From Streptomyces fulvoviolaceus (GTDB lineage Bacteria; Actinomycetota; Actinomycetes; Streptomycetales; Streptomycetaceae): a DNA stretch of 64,000 nt. The DNA lies in the NCBI RefSeq assembly GCF_000718165.1, contig NZ_JOEY01000006.1, positions 124,001-188,000 on the forward strand. The letters run 5' to 3'. The notes below the pieces were generated by a model. It made no database searches. It was not told the DNA's origin and was given only the letters and a program-made list of their open reading frames with translations. Position numbers and translations under genes: made by a program. This document shows positions 49,319 through 60,792 of this stretch, piece after piece (the stretch's first letter is position 1; every line of letters begins with the position of its first letter).

Positions 49319-50638
49319 TCAAGGACCGCAGGCGGCGATGAGCGCCTCCACCTCCTCGGACACGGCGCGGGCGAGCAGGTCGAGATCTGGTACGGCCTTC
49401 GCGTCGGCGACGAGCCCGTAGTGGACCTGTCCCCGGTACGTCGAGATCGCGACCGCGAGGGACTGGCCGCGGGCCAGCGGCGCGAAGGGAAAGACCTCCG
49501 TCACCGGGTTGCCGCCCAGCTTCAGGCCGATGCCGGGCAGCGGCACGCTGGTGACCAGGATGTCGAACCAGAGCCGGGCCGCCTGACCGACCAGGGGCCC
49601 GCCGAGACGGTGGCCGAGCGCCGGGACGTGGTCGGCGAGCAGGGCGACGGCGCCCGCGCCCCGGTTGGAGCCGGCGTCCTTGTTGCGGTCCATGGCCGTG
49701 CGGACCGTTTCGAGGCGGGCCAGCGGGTCAGGGTTGTCGACCGGGAGCCGTATCAGGTAACCGGAGAGCCGGTTGCCCTGTGGGTGCGCGGTGCGGGGGC
49801 GGCGCCTGGAGACGGGGATCAGGGCGCGGGGCGCGACGCCGTCGCTGCCGTCGCCGCGTTCGTCGAGCCAGCGGCGCAGGGCGCCCGCGACGATCGCGAT
49901 CAGCACGTCGTTGACGGTGCCGCCGACGGTCTTGCGGACGCGGTGCACGTCGTCGATGTCGACGACCACTCCGGCGGTACAGCGGGTGCCGCTGGGCTCG
50001 GCGGTGAACGCGGGCGAGGAGCGCACACCGAGGCTGGACAGGGCGACGGAGGCGCCGATGTCGAGGGCCCGTCCGACGTCGGACACGGTGCCGCGCACGA
50101 GCCCCGGCAGTTTGCGCACGTCGGGGAGGAAGCCGCGCGACGGCTCCGCCGGACGCGGCCTGCGCGCAGGCAGGTCCATCGGGTCCAGGACGGCGGCGGC
50201 GAGCGTCAGCGCCCGCAGGCCGTCGGCCAGGGCGTGGTGGAACTTGAACAGCACGGCGAACGAGACGCCGTCCTCCCCCGGCAGCACGTGCGCCTCCCAC
50301 GGCGGCCGGCCGCGCTCCAGCGGGCGCTCCATGAGCCGGCCCGCGATCGCGTGGAAGTCCGGGGTCGGGGCGTGCAGCCGGACGTGGTTGAGGGGGTCGA
50401 ACTCGGGGTCGGTCTCGCGGGCGGCGCTTCCGAAGGCGAGCGGCTGCCACACGTCCCGGATCCGCATCCGCAGCCCGGGCACGGCGGCCGCACGGGAGGC
50501 GAGCAGGTCGGCCGCATGGGCGCCGGCGGTGGGTGTGTGGGCCGAGAAGACGCCGAGGGCACCCAGGTGCATGGGGTGTTCCGCGGACTCGATGTTCCAG
50601 AACGCAAGGTCGAGAGGGGCGAGCAGGTCAGAAGTCAA
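49319..50638 (-). CDS. Wax ester synthase/diacylglycerol acyltransferase (WS/DGAT)
   Basis: A 439-residue acyltransferase making triacylglycerol and wax esters. The catalytic motif HHxxxDG is present as KFHHALADGLRAL (about 130-140), with PLD in APLDLAFWNIE near the N-terminus and the conserved late segment NDVLIAIVAGALRRWLDERG. The TTG start at 50638 is preceded by CGAGG and gives the family's N-terminus TSDLLAPLDLAFW; the longer open frame is not coding-like. The gene corresponds by position to SCO0958 of S. coelicolor (memory), the TAG-forming enzyme. It is alone on its transcript. Confidence 0.9.
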   Translation of the reverse strand: MTSDLLAPLDLAFWNIESAEHPMHLGALGVFSAHTPTAGAHAADLLASRAAAVPGLRMRIRDVWQPLAFGSAARETDPEFDPLNHVRLHAPTPDFHAIAGRLMERPLERGRPPWEAHVLPGEDGVSFAVLFKFHHALADGLRALTLAAAVLDPMDLPARRPRPAEPSRGFLPDVRKLPGLVRGTVSDVGRALDIGASVALSSLGVRSSPAFTAEPSGTRCTAGVVVDIDDVHRVRKTVGGTVNDVLIAIVAGALRRWLDERGDGSDGVAPRALIPVSRRRPRTAHPQGNRLSGYLIRLPVDNPDPLARLETVRTAMDRNKDAGSNRGAGAVALLADHVPALGHRLGGPLVGQAARLWFDILVTSVPLPGIGLKLGGNPVTEVFPFAPLARGQSLAVAISTYRGQVHYGLVADAKAVPDLDLLARAVSEEVEALIAACGP

Positions 50639-50998
50639 TGGCTTGCCTCGCGTCGACGACGGGTGAAGCCAGCAGTCAACAGCCCGCAGCCGATTACGGT
50701 CAAGTACGATCAAGCTACGCACAGTTAACAGCAGATTAAGTCCGACCCCTCCCGAAAGGGGCGGGACTCGTGTGGCTGATGTAATCAATCTGTGGTTTCT
50801 GGGCAGCCCACGCTCGTTCATGATGGCGCCGGCGTTGCCGTCGGCCCCGAGGTTGGGGCCCGACTGGCCGTCGACCAGACGGGTCGGGTCTCATGCCTTC
50901 GCCTGCTCGGCGATACGTCCGACGTCGTACCGGCCCAGCCCTCGTTGAAGGTGACCCGTATGACGACGGACTCCGTATCTGGTCCGGGGACATGACAA
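50639..50998. other. Intergenic region between glgC and WS/DGAT
   Basis: About 360 bp without a supported gene. The part 50690-50790 is A/T-rich and likely carries the WS/DGAT promoter (leftward). Short frames on either strand are neither long nor codon-biased. The left end abuts the glgC terminator. Confidence 0.45.
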
Positions 50999-51031
50999 CG
51001 GCCTCGGTGCGCGGGACGCGCACCGAGGCCG
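50999..51031 (-). terminator. Stem-loop terminator after glgC
   Basis: A perfect 15-bp inverted repeat (50999-51013 and 51017-51031) with a three-base GGA loop, 9 bp past the glgC stop. It is the strongest hairpin in the window. Confidence 0.88.
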
Positions 51032-51040
51032 GCCAGAGAC

Positions 51041-52261
51041 TCAGGGGACCTGCTGCCCCTTCCCCAGGGCGATCACTCCGCCCTTGGACACGGTGTACAG
51101 ATCGGTGTCCCGCTCCGGATTCACGCCGATCGTCGCGCCGGGCGGTACCTCGACGTTCTTGTCGAGGACGGCGCCGCGCACCACCGCACCCCGCCCTATC
51201 TTGACGTTGTCGTGCAGCACCGACCCCTGGACCACCGCTCCGGGGTCGACCACGACACCGGGTGACAGCACCGACCGCGTGACCTGCCCCCTGATGAGGC
51301 AGCCCGCGCTGATGATGGACTCGCTGGCGATCCCGCCGGCGTTGAAGCGGGCCGGGGAGAGCTGGCCGGAACTGGTGTAGATGGGCCAGCTGCGGTTGAA
51401 GAGGTTGAAGGCGGGGCGCTCGGCGATGAGGTCCATGTGGGCGTCGTAGTAGGCGTCGAGGGTGCCGACGTCCCGCCAGTAGCCCTGGTCACGGAGGGTC
51501 TCGCCGGGGACGTGGTTGGCGCTGAAGTCGTAGAGCTGGGCCTCGCCGCGGTCGGTGAGCTGGGGCAGGATCGAGCCACCCATGTCGTGCACGGAGTGCT
51601 TGTCCTCGGCGTCCCGCTGCAGCGCCTCGATCAGGGCCTTGGTGGTGAAGATGTAGTTGCCCATCGAGGCGAAGACGCACTCGGGGTCGTCCGCGAGGCC
51701 GGGCGGGTCGGCGGGCTTCTCCAGGAAGCGTTCGACGGTCAGGCCGTCCGAGCCCGGGCTGATGACACCGAAGGAGGAGGACTCGGTGCGCGGCACGCGT
51801 ATGCCGGCCACTGTCACGCCCGCGCCGCTCTCCAGGTGCTGGGCGAGCATCTGCCGCGGGTCCATGCGGTACACGTGGTCGGCGCCGAACACGGCGACGT
51901 ACTCGGGGCGTTCGTCGTAGATCAGGTTCAGGGACTGCAGGATCGCGTCCGCGCTGCCCAGGTACCAGCGCGGGCCGAGGCGCTGCTGCGCCGGGACCGG
52001 TGTGACGTAGTTGCCGAGCAGACTGGACATCCGCCAGGTGGTGGTGATGTGCCGGTCCAGCGAGTGCGACTTGTACTGCGTGAGGACGCAGATGCGCAGG
52101 ATGTCGGCGTTGACCAGGTTGGAGAGCACGAAGTCGACCAGGCGATACGTGCCGCCGAAGGTGACCGCTGGTTTGGCGCGGTCCGCGGTCAAGGGCATCA
52201 GGCGTTTGCCCTCTCCGCCCGCGAGTACGATTCCGAGCACCGAAGGTCCGCCACGACGCAT
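51041..52261 (-). CDS. glgC: Glucose-1-phosphate adenylyltransferase (ADP-glucose pyrophosphorylase)
   Basis: A 406-residue nucleotidyltransferase that makes ADP-glucose from ATP and glucose-1-phosphate. The N-terminal signature [14 protein letters not shown] is the nucleotide loop; [19 protein letters not shown]-like [22 protein letters not shown] (metal Asp) and [12 protein letters not shown] complete the Rossmann part. The left-handed beta-helix C-terminus carries hexapeptide-like repeats. The ATG at 52261 has AGGGGAG upstream; an in-frame GTG five codons earlier lies in that site. Followed by a strong terminator and preceded by the GT4 glycosyltransferase on the same strand, so the pair forms glycogen/maltose-1-phosphate synthesis. 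Confidence 0.94.
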   Translation of the reverse strand: MRRGGPSVLGIVLAGGEGKRLMPLTADRAKPAVTFGGTYRLVDFVLSNLVNADILRICVLTQYKSHSLDRHITTTWRMSSLLGNYVTPVPAQQRLGPRWYLGSADAILQSLNLIYDERPEYVAVFGADHVYRMDPRQMLAQHLESGAGVTVAGIRVPRTESSSFGVISPGSDGLTVERFLEKPADPPGLADDPECVFASMGNYIFTTKALIEALQRDAEDKHSVHDMGGSILPQLTDRGEAQLYDFSANHVPGETLRDQGYWRDVGTLDAYYDAHMDLIAERPAFNLFNRSWPIYTSSGQLSPARFNAGGIASESIISAGCLIRGQVTRSVLSPGVVVDPGAVVQGSVLHDNVKIGRGAVVRGAVLDKNVEVPPGATIGVNPERDTDLYTVSKGGVIALGKGQQVP

Positions 52262-52309
52262 GGCCGCTCCCCTCACCCTGGTTGACCCATGCCTGCCCTT
52301 GCCTGGGGC

Positions 52310-53476
52310 CTAGTACGCCTGTTTGAGGATCTCCTCGTAGAGCCTGACCGTGCGCCGGGCGACGGCGTCCCAGCCGAACTCGCCCACCGCACGCTCCCGT
52401 CCGGCCTCGCCCATCCGCCGCGCGGCCTCCGGGTCGCCGACGACCGAGTCCAGCGCCCGCGCGAGGTTCGTCTCGAAGTCATCGTCCACGGAGACCAGTA
52501 CCCCGGTCTTGCCGTCGTCCACGACCTCGGGGATGCCGCCGACCCGGGATGCCACGACGGGGGTCCCGCAGGCCATCGCCTCGAGGTTGACGATGCCGAG
52601 AGGCTCGTACACCGAAGGGCAGACGAACACCGTGGCGTGCGTGAGGAGTTGGATCACCTCGGGGCGCGGCAGCATCTGCGGGATCCAGTGGACGCCCGCG
52701 CGGACCCGGCTCAGCTCCTCGAAGAGGTCGCGGAACTCCCGGTCGATCTCCGGGGTGTCGGGCGCTCCGGCGCACAGCACGACCTGCACGGCCGGGTCGA
52801 TGTCCCGTACCGCGCGCAGCAGATGGGGCACACCCTTCTGGCGGGTGATACGGCCGACGAACAGGACGTACGGACGATCCGTGTCGAGCCCGATGCGGCC
52901 CAACACCTCGGTGCCGTGGTCGGGTTGGTAGAGCGCGGTGTCGATGCCGTTGTGCACGACGTGGACCTTGGCCGGATCCAGCGCCGGGTAGCAGGTGAGG
53001 ATGTCCTCGCGCATGGCGCCGGAGACGGCGACCACGGCGTCGGCGGCCTCGATCGCCGTGCGTTCGGCCCAGCTCGACAGGGCGTATCCGCCGCCGAGTT
53101 GCTCGGCCTTCCAGGGGCGCAGGGGCTCCAGGGAGTGGGCGGTCATCACGTGGGGGATGCCGTGCAGAAGCTTGCCGAAGTGGCCGGCGAGATTGGCGTA
53201 CCAGGTGTGGGAGTGGACCAGTTCGCGGCCTTCCAGACCGGCGGCCATGGAGAGGTCCACGGAGAAGGTGCGCAGCGCGTCGTTGGCGGTGTCCAGCGCG
53301 GACCAGGGCCGGTGGCGGATCACGCCCGCTGCCCTCTCCTTCAGGGAGACCTCGCCCCAGCAGTGCACGTCCAGGTCGACGAGGGAGCTCAACTCCCGGG
53401 CGAGGAACTCGACATGGACACCCGCTCCGCCGTACACGTCCGGCGGGTACTCCCGGGTCAGCAGGCCCACACGCAC
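52310..53476 (-). CDS. GT4 glycosyltransferase, GlgM/GlgA type (ADP-glucose-dependent)
   Basis: A 388-residue GT-B enzyme. VGLLTREYPPDVYGGAGVHV is the GlgA/GlgM N-terminal glycine loop; FVGRITRQKG and the E-x7-E region in PSVYEPLGIVNLEAMACGTP bind the ADP-glucose. In actinobacteria the glgC-adjacent GT4 enzyme makes alpha-maltose-1-phosphate (GlgM) for the GlgE glucan pathway, so GlgM is more likely than classical glycogen synthase. The GTG start at 53476 has AGGGGG 8 bp upstream. It is transcribed just before glgC, separated by 48 bp. Confidence 0.88.
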   Translation of the reverse strand: MRVGLLTREYPPDVYGGAGVHVEFLARELSSLVDLDVHCWGEVSLKERAAGVIRHRPWSALDTANDALRTFSVDLSMAAGLEGRELVHSHTWYANLAGHFGKLLHGIPHVMTAHSLEPLRPWKAEQLGGGYALSSWAERTAIEAADAVVAVSGAMREDILTCYPALDPAKVHVVHNGIDTALYQPDHGTEVLGRIGLDTDRPYVLFVGRITRQKGVPHLLRAVRDIDPAVQVVLCAGAPDTPEIDREFRDLFEELSRVRAGVHWIPQMLPRPEVIQLLTHATVFVCPSVYEPLGIVNLEAMACGTPVVASRVGGIPEVVDDGKTGVLVSVDDDFETNLARALDSVVGDPEAARRMGEAGRERAVGEFGWDAVARRTVRLYEEILKQAY

Positions 53477-53514
53477 CCGGAACCCCCTGTCTCAACGGCT
53501 GGTTGTCCTCATGG

Positions 53515-54252
53515 TCACCCAGATGCGGCGCGCGGGGAAGACCGCGGGGCTCGTGTGAAGCAACAGTCGCCGCATACTCCCCCGCCCGGCAGACGGTAGT
53601 AGAGGCAGCAGCTGCGGCGCCGGAAGGCGGTGCCGGTGCGGGTGCCCGTGCCGGCGAGGAGGGGGTGACCGAAGAGTTCCGTGGTGAGCGAGCGGGCCCG
53701 GGCGCCGACGTCGCTTCGGCCGTTCGCCCGCGCCCAGCCGTCCAGCTGCCGGGCGGCTCCCGCCAGCGCGGATCCGGCGTTGCCCCACAGCAGCCCGGTC
53801 GCGATCCGGTAGCGGGTGTGCAGCGCGGCCGTCAGTGGTTCGAGGTGGCTGTGCAGCACGACCTCGGTGAGGGTCGCCGCGTCACCGGGCAGCGGCTCCA
53901 CGGCGGACAGCCACAGGTCGTCCGGGGCGCTGCCGTCGGGGTCCCAGTGCAGCAGGCCGGGGGCGAGGTCGGGGATCCGGCCGTACAGCACGCTGCAGCC
54001 TAGCGCCACCGACCAGAGCCGGGCCGCGAGGCCCTGGTGGGCGATGGATGCCGCGATCCGCAACTCGGGGGCGTGGAGGGCCTCGGCGACCTTCCGGACG
54101 CGGAAAGTCATGGGATTTCCGTAAACATCCGATGACCCGTTTTCATATGTCTGCACGAGGGTCGGCAGTGCCGGGCGAGGGGCTCCGGTGGTGCGTAGTA
54201 CGAAGAAAGCACCGAGCGGCCGGAGCGCTGCGAGATCGGGGTCGAGGTCCAC
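53515..54252 (-). CDS. (2Fe-2S)-binding protein with FhuF-like C-terminus
   Basis: A 245-residue protein whose C-terminus holds the four-cysteine cluster motif SCCLYYRLPGGGVCGDCCF, as in FhuF siderophore-iron reductases (C-C-x10-C-x2-C). The N-terminal part is a helical substrate domain without known motifs. The GTG start at 54252 is chosen because codons upstream of it look non-coding; a longer ATG start at 54339 cannot be excluded. It lies between the glycogen operon and the DMT transporter, with no iron-box visible. Probable role: releasing iron from ferric siderophores. Confidence 0.78.
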   Translation of the reverse strand: MDLDPDLAALRPLGAFFVLRTTGAPRPALPTLVQTYENGSSDVYGNPMTFRVRKVAEALHAPELRIAASIAHQGLAARLWSVALGCSVLYGRIPDLAPGLLHWDPDGSAPDDLWLSAVEPLPGDAATLTEVVLHSHLEPLTAALHTRYRIATGLLWGNAGSALAGAARQLDGWARANGRSDVGARARSLTTELFGHPLLAGTGTRTGTAFRRRSCCLYYRLPGGGVCGDCCFTRAPRSSPRAASG

Positions 54253-54469
54253 GAAGAGCAGTAGTACCAGGGGGAATGAGGGTTGTCCCCAGGGGATGTC
54301 ACCCATCTTGGGGAGGACAATGGGCCCGTCGTACTCCATCGGCAGTAGGACCCAATGCCTGCTCAGGTACGACGACGGGAAGAACTTTTCCGGGCATCGT
54401 GTTGGTTATGGATGACGGACGTTCGTCGCGCCGGGTTCACCGCCCCCGCCTCACGCAGAGGAGCAGCTC

Positions 54470-56909
<2,440 letters not shown>

Positions 56910-56994
56910 TCAGGATGGTCCGGGGGACGATACTGACGGGCACGATCGACAGCAGGACCTACGCGATCTACCGGATCTTTTAGGAGCAGGCGGT

Positions 56995-58434
56995 ATGAGC
57001 ACTTCAGCCCAGATCGGCGTCACCGGGCTCGCGGTCATGGGCCGCAACCTCGCCCGCAACTTCGCGCGCAACGGCTATACGGTCGCGCTGCACAACCGGA
57101 CGGCGGCGCGCACGCACGCCCTGGTCGAGGAGTTCGGGAGCGAGGGCGACTTCATCGCGGCGGAGACCGCCAAGGAGTTCGTGGTGGCACTGGAGCGGCC
57201 GCGCCGCCTGGTGATCATGGTGAAGGCCGGTGAGCCGACGGACGCGGTGATCCAGGAGTTCGCGCCGCTGCTCGAACCGGGCGACATGATCATCGACGGC
57301 GGCAACGCGCACTTCGCGGACACCCGGCGCCGGGAGCGCGAACTGCGCGAACAGGGAATCCACTTCGTCGGCATGGGCGTCTCCGGCGGCGAGGAGGGCG
57401 CGCTGCACGGACCGAGCATCATGCCGGGCGGACCGAGCGAGTCGTACGACTCACTCGGTCCGATGCTGGAGAAGATCTCCGCGAAGGCGGCGGACGGGGC
57501 GCCCTGCGTCTCGCACGTCGGTCCGGACGGCGCCGGGCACTTCGTGAAGATGGTCCACAACGGCATCGAGTACGCCGACATGCAGCTCATCGGCGAGGCG
57601 TACCAGCTGCTGCGGGACGTGGCCGGATACTCCCCCGCGCAGATCGCGGACATCTTCCGCACCTGGAACACCGGCCGGCTGGACTCGTACCTGATCGAGA
57701 TCACGGCCGAGGTGCTGTCGCACGTGGACGCGGCGACGGGCAAGCCCTTCGTGGACGTGGTGGTGGACCAGGCGGAGCAGAAGGGCACGGGCCGCTGGAC
57801 CGTGCAGATCGCGCTCGACCTGGGCGTACCGGTGTCCGGGATCGCGGAGGCGGTCTTCGCCCGGTCCCTGTCCGGACACGCGGCGCTGCGCGAGGCCTCG
57901 CGCGGGCTGGCCGGTCCGAAGGCCTCGCCGCTGAGCGAGTCGGAGGCGGGCGCCTTCGCGGACCGGGTGGAGCAGGCGCTGTACGCCTCGAAGATCGTGT
58001 CGTACACCCAGGGCTTCCACGAGATCTCCGCGGGCAGCGACGAGTACGGCTGGGACATCGACCTCGGGGCCGTCTCCGCGCTGTGGCGCGGGGGCTGCAT
58101 CATCCGTGCGGCCTTCCTGGACCGGATCCGCGCGGCGTACGGGGCGCGGCCCGACCTGCCGAGCCTGCTGTCCGACGAGACGTTCGCGCAGGAGATCGCT
58201 GCGGCGCAGGACGACTGGCGTGAGGTGCTGGTCGCGGCGACGCGGCAGGGGGTGCCGACGCCCGGGTTCTCCGCGGCGCTCGCCTACTACGACGCGCTGC
58301 GTGCCGAGCGGCTGCCTGCGGCGCTTACGCAGGGGCAGCGGGACTTCTTCGGTGCGCATACGTATCGGCGGACCGATCGGGGCGGGTCGTTCCACACGTT
58401 GTGGGGTGGGGATCGGTCGGAGGTCGGCGCCTGA
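56995..58434 (+). CDS. gnd: 6-phosphogluconate dehydrogenase (NADP-type)
   Basis: A 479-residue pentose-phosphate enzyme converting 6-phosphogluconate to ribulose-5-phosphate. NADP site in VTGLAVMGRNLARNFA, NGGNAHFADT region DMIIDGGNAHFAD, substrate signature GVSGGEEGALHGPSIMPGG, catalytic Lys in HFVKMVHNGIEYADM and EKLWRGGCIIR-like ALWRGGCIIRAAF, all canonical. The ATG has AGGAG upstream. It is followed by a dispersed repeat and a hairpin. Second copies of gnd occur in Streptomyces, so this may not be the only one in the genome. Confidence 0.95.
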   Translation: MSTSAQIGVTGLAVMGRNLARNFARNGYTVALHNRTAARTHALVEEFGSEGDFIAAETAKEFVVALERPRRLVIMVKAGEPTDAVIQEFAPLLEPGDMIIDGGNAHFADTRRRERELREQGIHFVGMGVSGGEEGALHGPSIMPGGPSESYDSLGPMLEKISAKAADGAPCVSHVGPDGAGHFVKMVHNGIEYADMQLIGEAYQLLRDVAGYSPAQIADIFRTWNTGRLDSYLIEITAEVLSHVDAATGKPFVDVVVDQAEQKGTGRWTVQIALDLGVPVSGIAEAVFARSLSGHAALREASRGLAGPKASPLSESEAGAFADRVEQALYASKIVSYTQGFHEISAGSDEYGWDIDLGAVSALWRGGCIIRAAFLDRIRAAYGARPDLPSLLSDETFAQEIAAAQDDWREVLVAATRQGVPTPGFSAALAYYDALRAERLPAALTQGQRDFFGAHTYRRTDRGGSFHTLWGGDRSEVGA

Positions 58435-58452
58435 TGGGTGGGATGGTTCTGT

Positions 58453-58505
58453 AGGGGCGCGAGTGCGGGTGTGTGGGGGCTGGTCGCGCAGTTCCCCGCG
58501 CCCCT
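58453..58505. repeat. Dispersed Streptomyces intergenic repeat, copy 2, with flanking hairpin
   Basis: The 28-bp element at 58478-58505 is identical to that at 36893-36920. Here a complementary arm AGGGGCGCG at 58453-58461 pairs with CGCGCCCCT at 58497-58505, making a long-loop hairpin after the gnd stop. Confidence 0.75.
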
Positions 58506-58515
58506 GGAAGGAACT

Positions 58516-58546
58516 GCGGTGGGCGGCGATTTTCGGCGCCCACCGC
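58516..58546. terminator. Bidirectional hairpin between gnd and the proline-rich small gene
   Basis: A perfect 10-bp inverted repeat (GCGGTGGGCG at 58516-58525; complement at 58537-58546) around an 11-nt loop, placed between gnd (rightward) and a small leftward gene ending at 58554. Confidence 0.75.
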
Positions 58547-58553
58547 TCTTCGT

Positions 58554-58733
58554 TCAGGTGAGTGGGGGTCCCGGTTCCGGGTTCGGCACCGGCTCCGGGC
58601 CCGGGGGGATCGGAGACGGGGACGGCTCCGGGGTCGGCCTGGGACCCGGGGGCGGCTCCGGGGGTGGAGAGGGTTCCGGAGTCGGGCCCGGGGTGGGGCC
58701 GGGCCCCACTGGGTCGGGGTACGGGTTGGTCAT
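58554..58733 (-). CDS. Proline-rich 59-residue protein
   Basis: A 59-codon frame opening MTNPYPDPVGPGPTPGPTPE and ending EPGPPLT, almost entirely Pro, Gly, Glu and Thr. An excellent ribosome site, GGAGG, lies five bases before the ATG at 58733, and a terminator lies just past the stop. Third positions are nearly all G/C, but this is also expected for GC-rich low complexity. The composition implies an extended, unfolded peptide with no signal sequence, so it may be cytosolic. Function unknown. Confidence 0.62.
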   Translation of the reverse strand: MTNPYPDPVGPGPTPGPTPEPSPPPEPPPGPRPTPEPSPSPIPPGPEPVPNPEPGPPLT

Positions 58734-58823
58734 GGTGTCCTCCAGGCAGCCAGTCGGTTGACGTCGGCTCTGGACTACTCCCCCACGTACCCGGCGGCCG
58801 CCCGGGCACTCACCCGGGTGGAC

Positions 58824-59462
58824 CTAGCGGGCGCGCACCGCTTCCGCGCCCGCGGCCAGGCCCGGGCGGGGGCTGGACAGGACCGGGATCGTGGTCGTCG
58901 TCAGGTGCTGGGCCGGGGTCATGGAGGCCTGGGCGAGGACGATGGCGTCGGCGTCGGTGATCTCGTCGGCGGCGGCCGCGACCCGGCGTGCGTACCCCTC
59001 GATGTCGCCCGCCTCGAAGAACGGCCAGGCCTCCTCGGCCAGGTGGGTCCGCACCTCGGCGCGGACACCGGCGCGGCGGGCCTCCTCCTCGACCAGGGAG
59101 ACCGTCGGTCCGAGCGTGCTGTGCACGGTGGCGAGCACGACGACGCGTGGACCGGCGGCCACCGCGGCGGCCGCCATCGGACGGTCGACGCGCAGCACCG
59201 GCACGCCGGCCTCGGAGGCGGCCGCCTCCGCGACGGCGCCGATGGTCGAGCAGGTGCAGAGCACGGCGTCGGCGCCCTCGGCGACGGCCTGCTTCAGGGC
59301 GGCGCGCACGTCGTCCGCCACCGCTTCGGGGCTTTCACGACGGGCCCGGTTCAGCAGTTCCTCGTCGACGAAGTGCCGCAGTTCCAGGTCCTGGTGGTCC
59401 TCGTCGCGCAGAGCGTCGAAGACCGGGACGTGCGCGGGCGAGGTGTGCAGGAGGGCGAGCAT
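58824..59462 (-). CDS. Aspartate/glutamate racemase-family protein (Cys-dependent)
   Basis: A 212-residue protein of the Asp/Glu/hydantoin racemase superfamily. The N-terminal Cys is in DAVLCTCSTIGAVAEA; the C-terminal half has the ITDADAIVLAQASMTPAQ loop where the second catalytic Cys normally lies, here a Ser, so activity may differ from racemisation. MLALLHTSPAHVPVFD opens the domain. GAAAGG precedes the ATG. It follows the GNAT gene on the same strand. Alternative: maleate isomerase-like or arylmalonate decarboxylase-like. Confidence 0.8.
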   Translation of the reverse strand: MLALLHTSPAHVPVFDALRDEDHQDLELRHFVDEELLNRARRESPEAVADDVRAALKQAVAEGADAVLCTCSTIGAVAEAAASEAGVPVLRVDRPMAAAAVAAGPRVVVLATVHSTLGPTVSLVEEEARRAGVRAEVRTHLAEEAWPFFEAGDIEGYARRVAAAADEITDADAIVLAQASMTPAQHLTTTTIPVLSSPRPGLAAGAEAVRAR

Positions 59463-59508
59463 GCGCGGCGTCGGCCTTTCGTCGGAGAACTCGGGAGAGT
59501 CAGCCGCG

Positions 59509-59853
59509 TCAGAACCGGTCCGGATGCGCCACCAGCCACTCTTTCGCCGCCCGCAGCAGCTCCGGGTCGGTGGCGGGAGCCTCGTCGGGATGGCGTTCGG
59601 CCCACTTGACCACGTACGGGCACAGCGGTGCAACGGGAATCCCCTCGCGCCCGGCGATGGCGTACAGCTCGCGCGCCAGCGAGCCCGCGATGCCCTTCCC
59701 CTCATGGGCCGGTTCCACGATCGTGTGCACCGGGACCAGGGCGCGCTCGGGGGACTCGAGGACGAAGTACTCGATGTGGCCTACGACTTCGCCGCCGCCG
59801 ATCGCCTCCAGGCAGCCGCCCGCCCGGTCGTCGCGGATCTCGATGTCGCCCAT
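59509..59853 (-). CDS. GNAT acetyltransferase of the short YjdJ-type (COG2388)
   Basis: A 114-residue compact acetyltransferase: EIRDDRAGGCLEAIGGGEVV, HIEYFVLESPERALVPVHTIV and the acetyl-CoA loop PAHEGKGIAGSLARELYAIA, with CPYVVKWAERHPD closing. This is the Acetyltransf_CG class. The ATG 59853 is 7 bp after AGGAG; a GTG two codons upstream is an alternative. Genes panD, GNAT and the racemase-like gene run in the same direction with 39-46 bp gaps, so they may be one operon. Confidence 0.85.
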   Translation of the reverse strand: MGDIEIRDDRAGGCLEAIGGGEVVGHIEYFVLESPERALVPVHTIVEPAHEGKGIAGSLARELYAIAGREGIPVAPLCPYVVKWAERHPDEAPATDPELLRAAKEWLVAHPDRF

Positions 59854-59892
59854 GGGCACGCTCCTGGTCCGGAAGTCGTCGACGAACAGGGT

Positions 59893-60312
59893 TCAGGCCG
59901 GCACGGCCTGCGGGCTGCGCTCCTGGTCCGAGCCCGGCACCGGTTCGGAGGGGTCGGCCCCCAGGGCCACGATGCGGTTGTCGCGGTCCACGTGCACGAC
60001 CCGGGGTTCGAATGCCCGGGCCTCGGCGTCGGTCACCTGAGCGTAGCTGATGATGATCACCAGGTCGCCGGGGTGGACGAGGTGGGCGGCGGCGCCGTTG
60101 ATCCCGATGACGCCCGAGCCGCGCTCGCCCTCGATGACGTAGGTCTCCAGGCGGGCGCCGTTGGCGATGTCGACGATGTGGACGAGCTCGCCCGGCAGCA
60201 GGTCGGCGGCGTCGAGGAGGTCGGCGTCGATGGTCACCGATCCCACGTAGTGCAGGTCGGCCTGGGTGACGGTGGCGCGGTGGATCTTGGACTTGAACAG
60301 AGTACGCAGCAT
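59893..60312 (-). CDS. panD: Aspartate 1-decarboxylase (pyruvoyl enzyme)
   Basis: A 139-residue precursor of PanD. The self-cleavage site Gly24-Ser25 is in [15 protein letters not shown]; the resulting Ser25 becomes the pyruvoyl cofactor. Other conserved residues are in [23 protein letters not shown] (Lys9 in [15 protein letters not shown]). It makes beta-alanine for pantothenate/CoA. AGGGAG precedes the start. A hairpin CCTGC-AAAAA-GCAGG lies 34-48 bp upstream in the leader. It is followed by the GNAT gene, which might regulate or mature it, as PanZ (a GNAT) does in Enterobacteria; that is only an analogy. Confidence 0.95.
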   Translation of the reverse strand: MLRTLFKSKIHRATVTQADLHYVGSVTIDADLLDAADLLPGELVHIVDIANGARLETYVIEGERGSGVIGINGAAAHLVHPGDLVIIISYAQVTDAEARAFEPRVVHVDRDNRIVALGADPSEPVPGSDQERSPQAVPA

Positions 60313-60792
60313 TCAGCACTCCCTGAATTCGCTCCCTGCCTGCTTTTTGCAGGTCAAGGGCTGTTCTCTCACCCTACAACGGCTCGCCCTGCTGACAGTT
60401 CGCCAGTCAGACACTGCAGGCTCTTCATGGTCTTTCGATCTCACCTGCGACGACGAGCACGACCAGAGTAAGGACCGGCGCCCCGAGCTGCATGGAGATC
60501 CCGGTCACTTCACACCGGCAGTCGGCCGTCTCCGACCGGGTGCCCGTCCCCGGGTGAGGCGATCGTACGCGGGCCGTAAAGGTCCTGCGCTCCGCGCGCC
60601 ACACTCGGGCCTCGATCCGTCCTCACCTGCCACCATGGGAGGGCGAACGGAGATCCACCCGTTCTGTGTCGCAGTGGGGGGCGAGGGGCAGTGCCACATC
60701 GGAATTCAGGCGACGATCATCTGCACGCCCTTCACCAGCAGGGCTGGGAGGCCGCGTGTTCTCTCCACCGGCACCTGAGCAGCGGAGGAGAG
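60313..60792. other. Intergenic region before a hypothetical gene
   Basis: About 480 bp; only the panD promoter region (60313-60460, leftward) is assigned. The remainder carries short unbiased frames on both strands; I see no gene in it. Confidence 0.45.
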
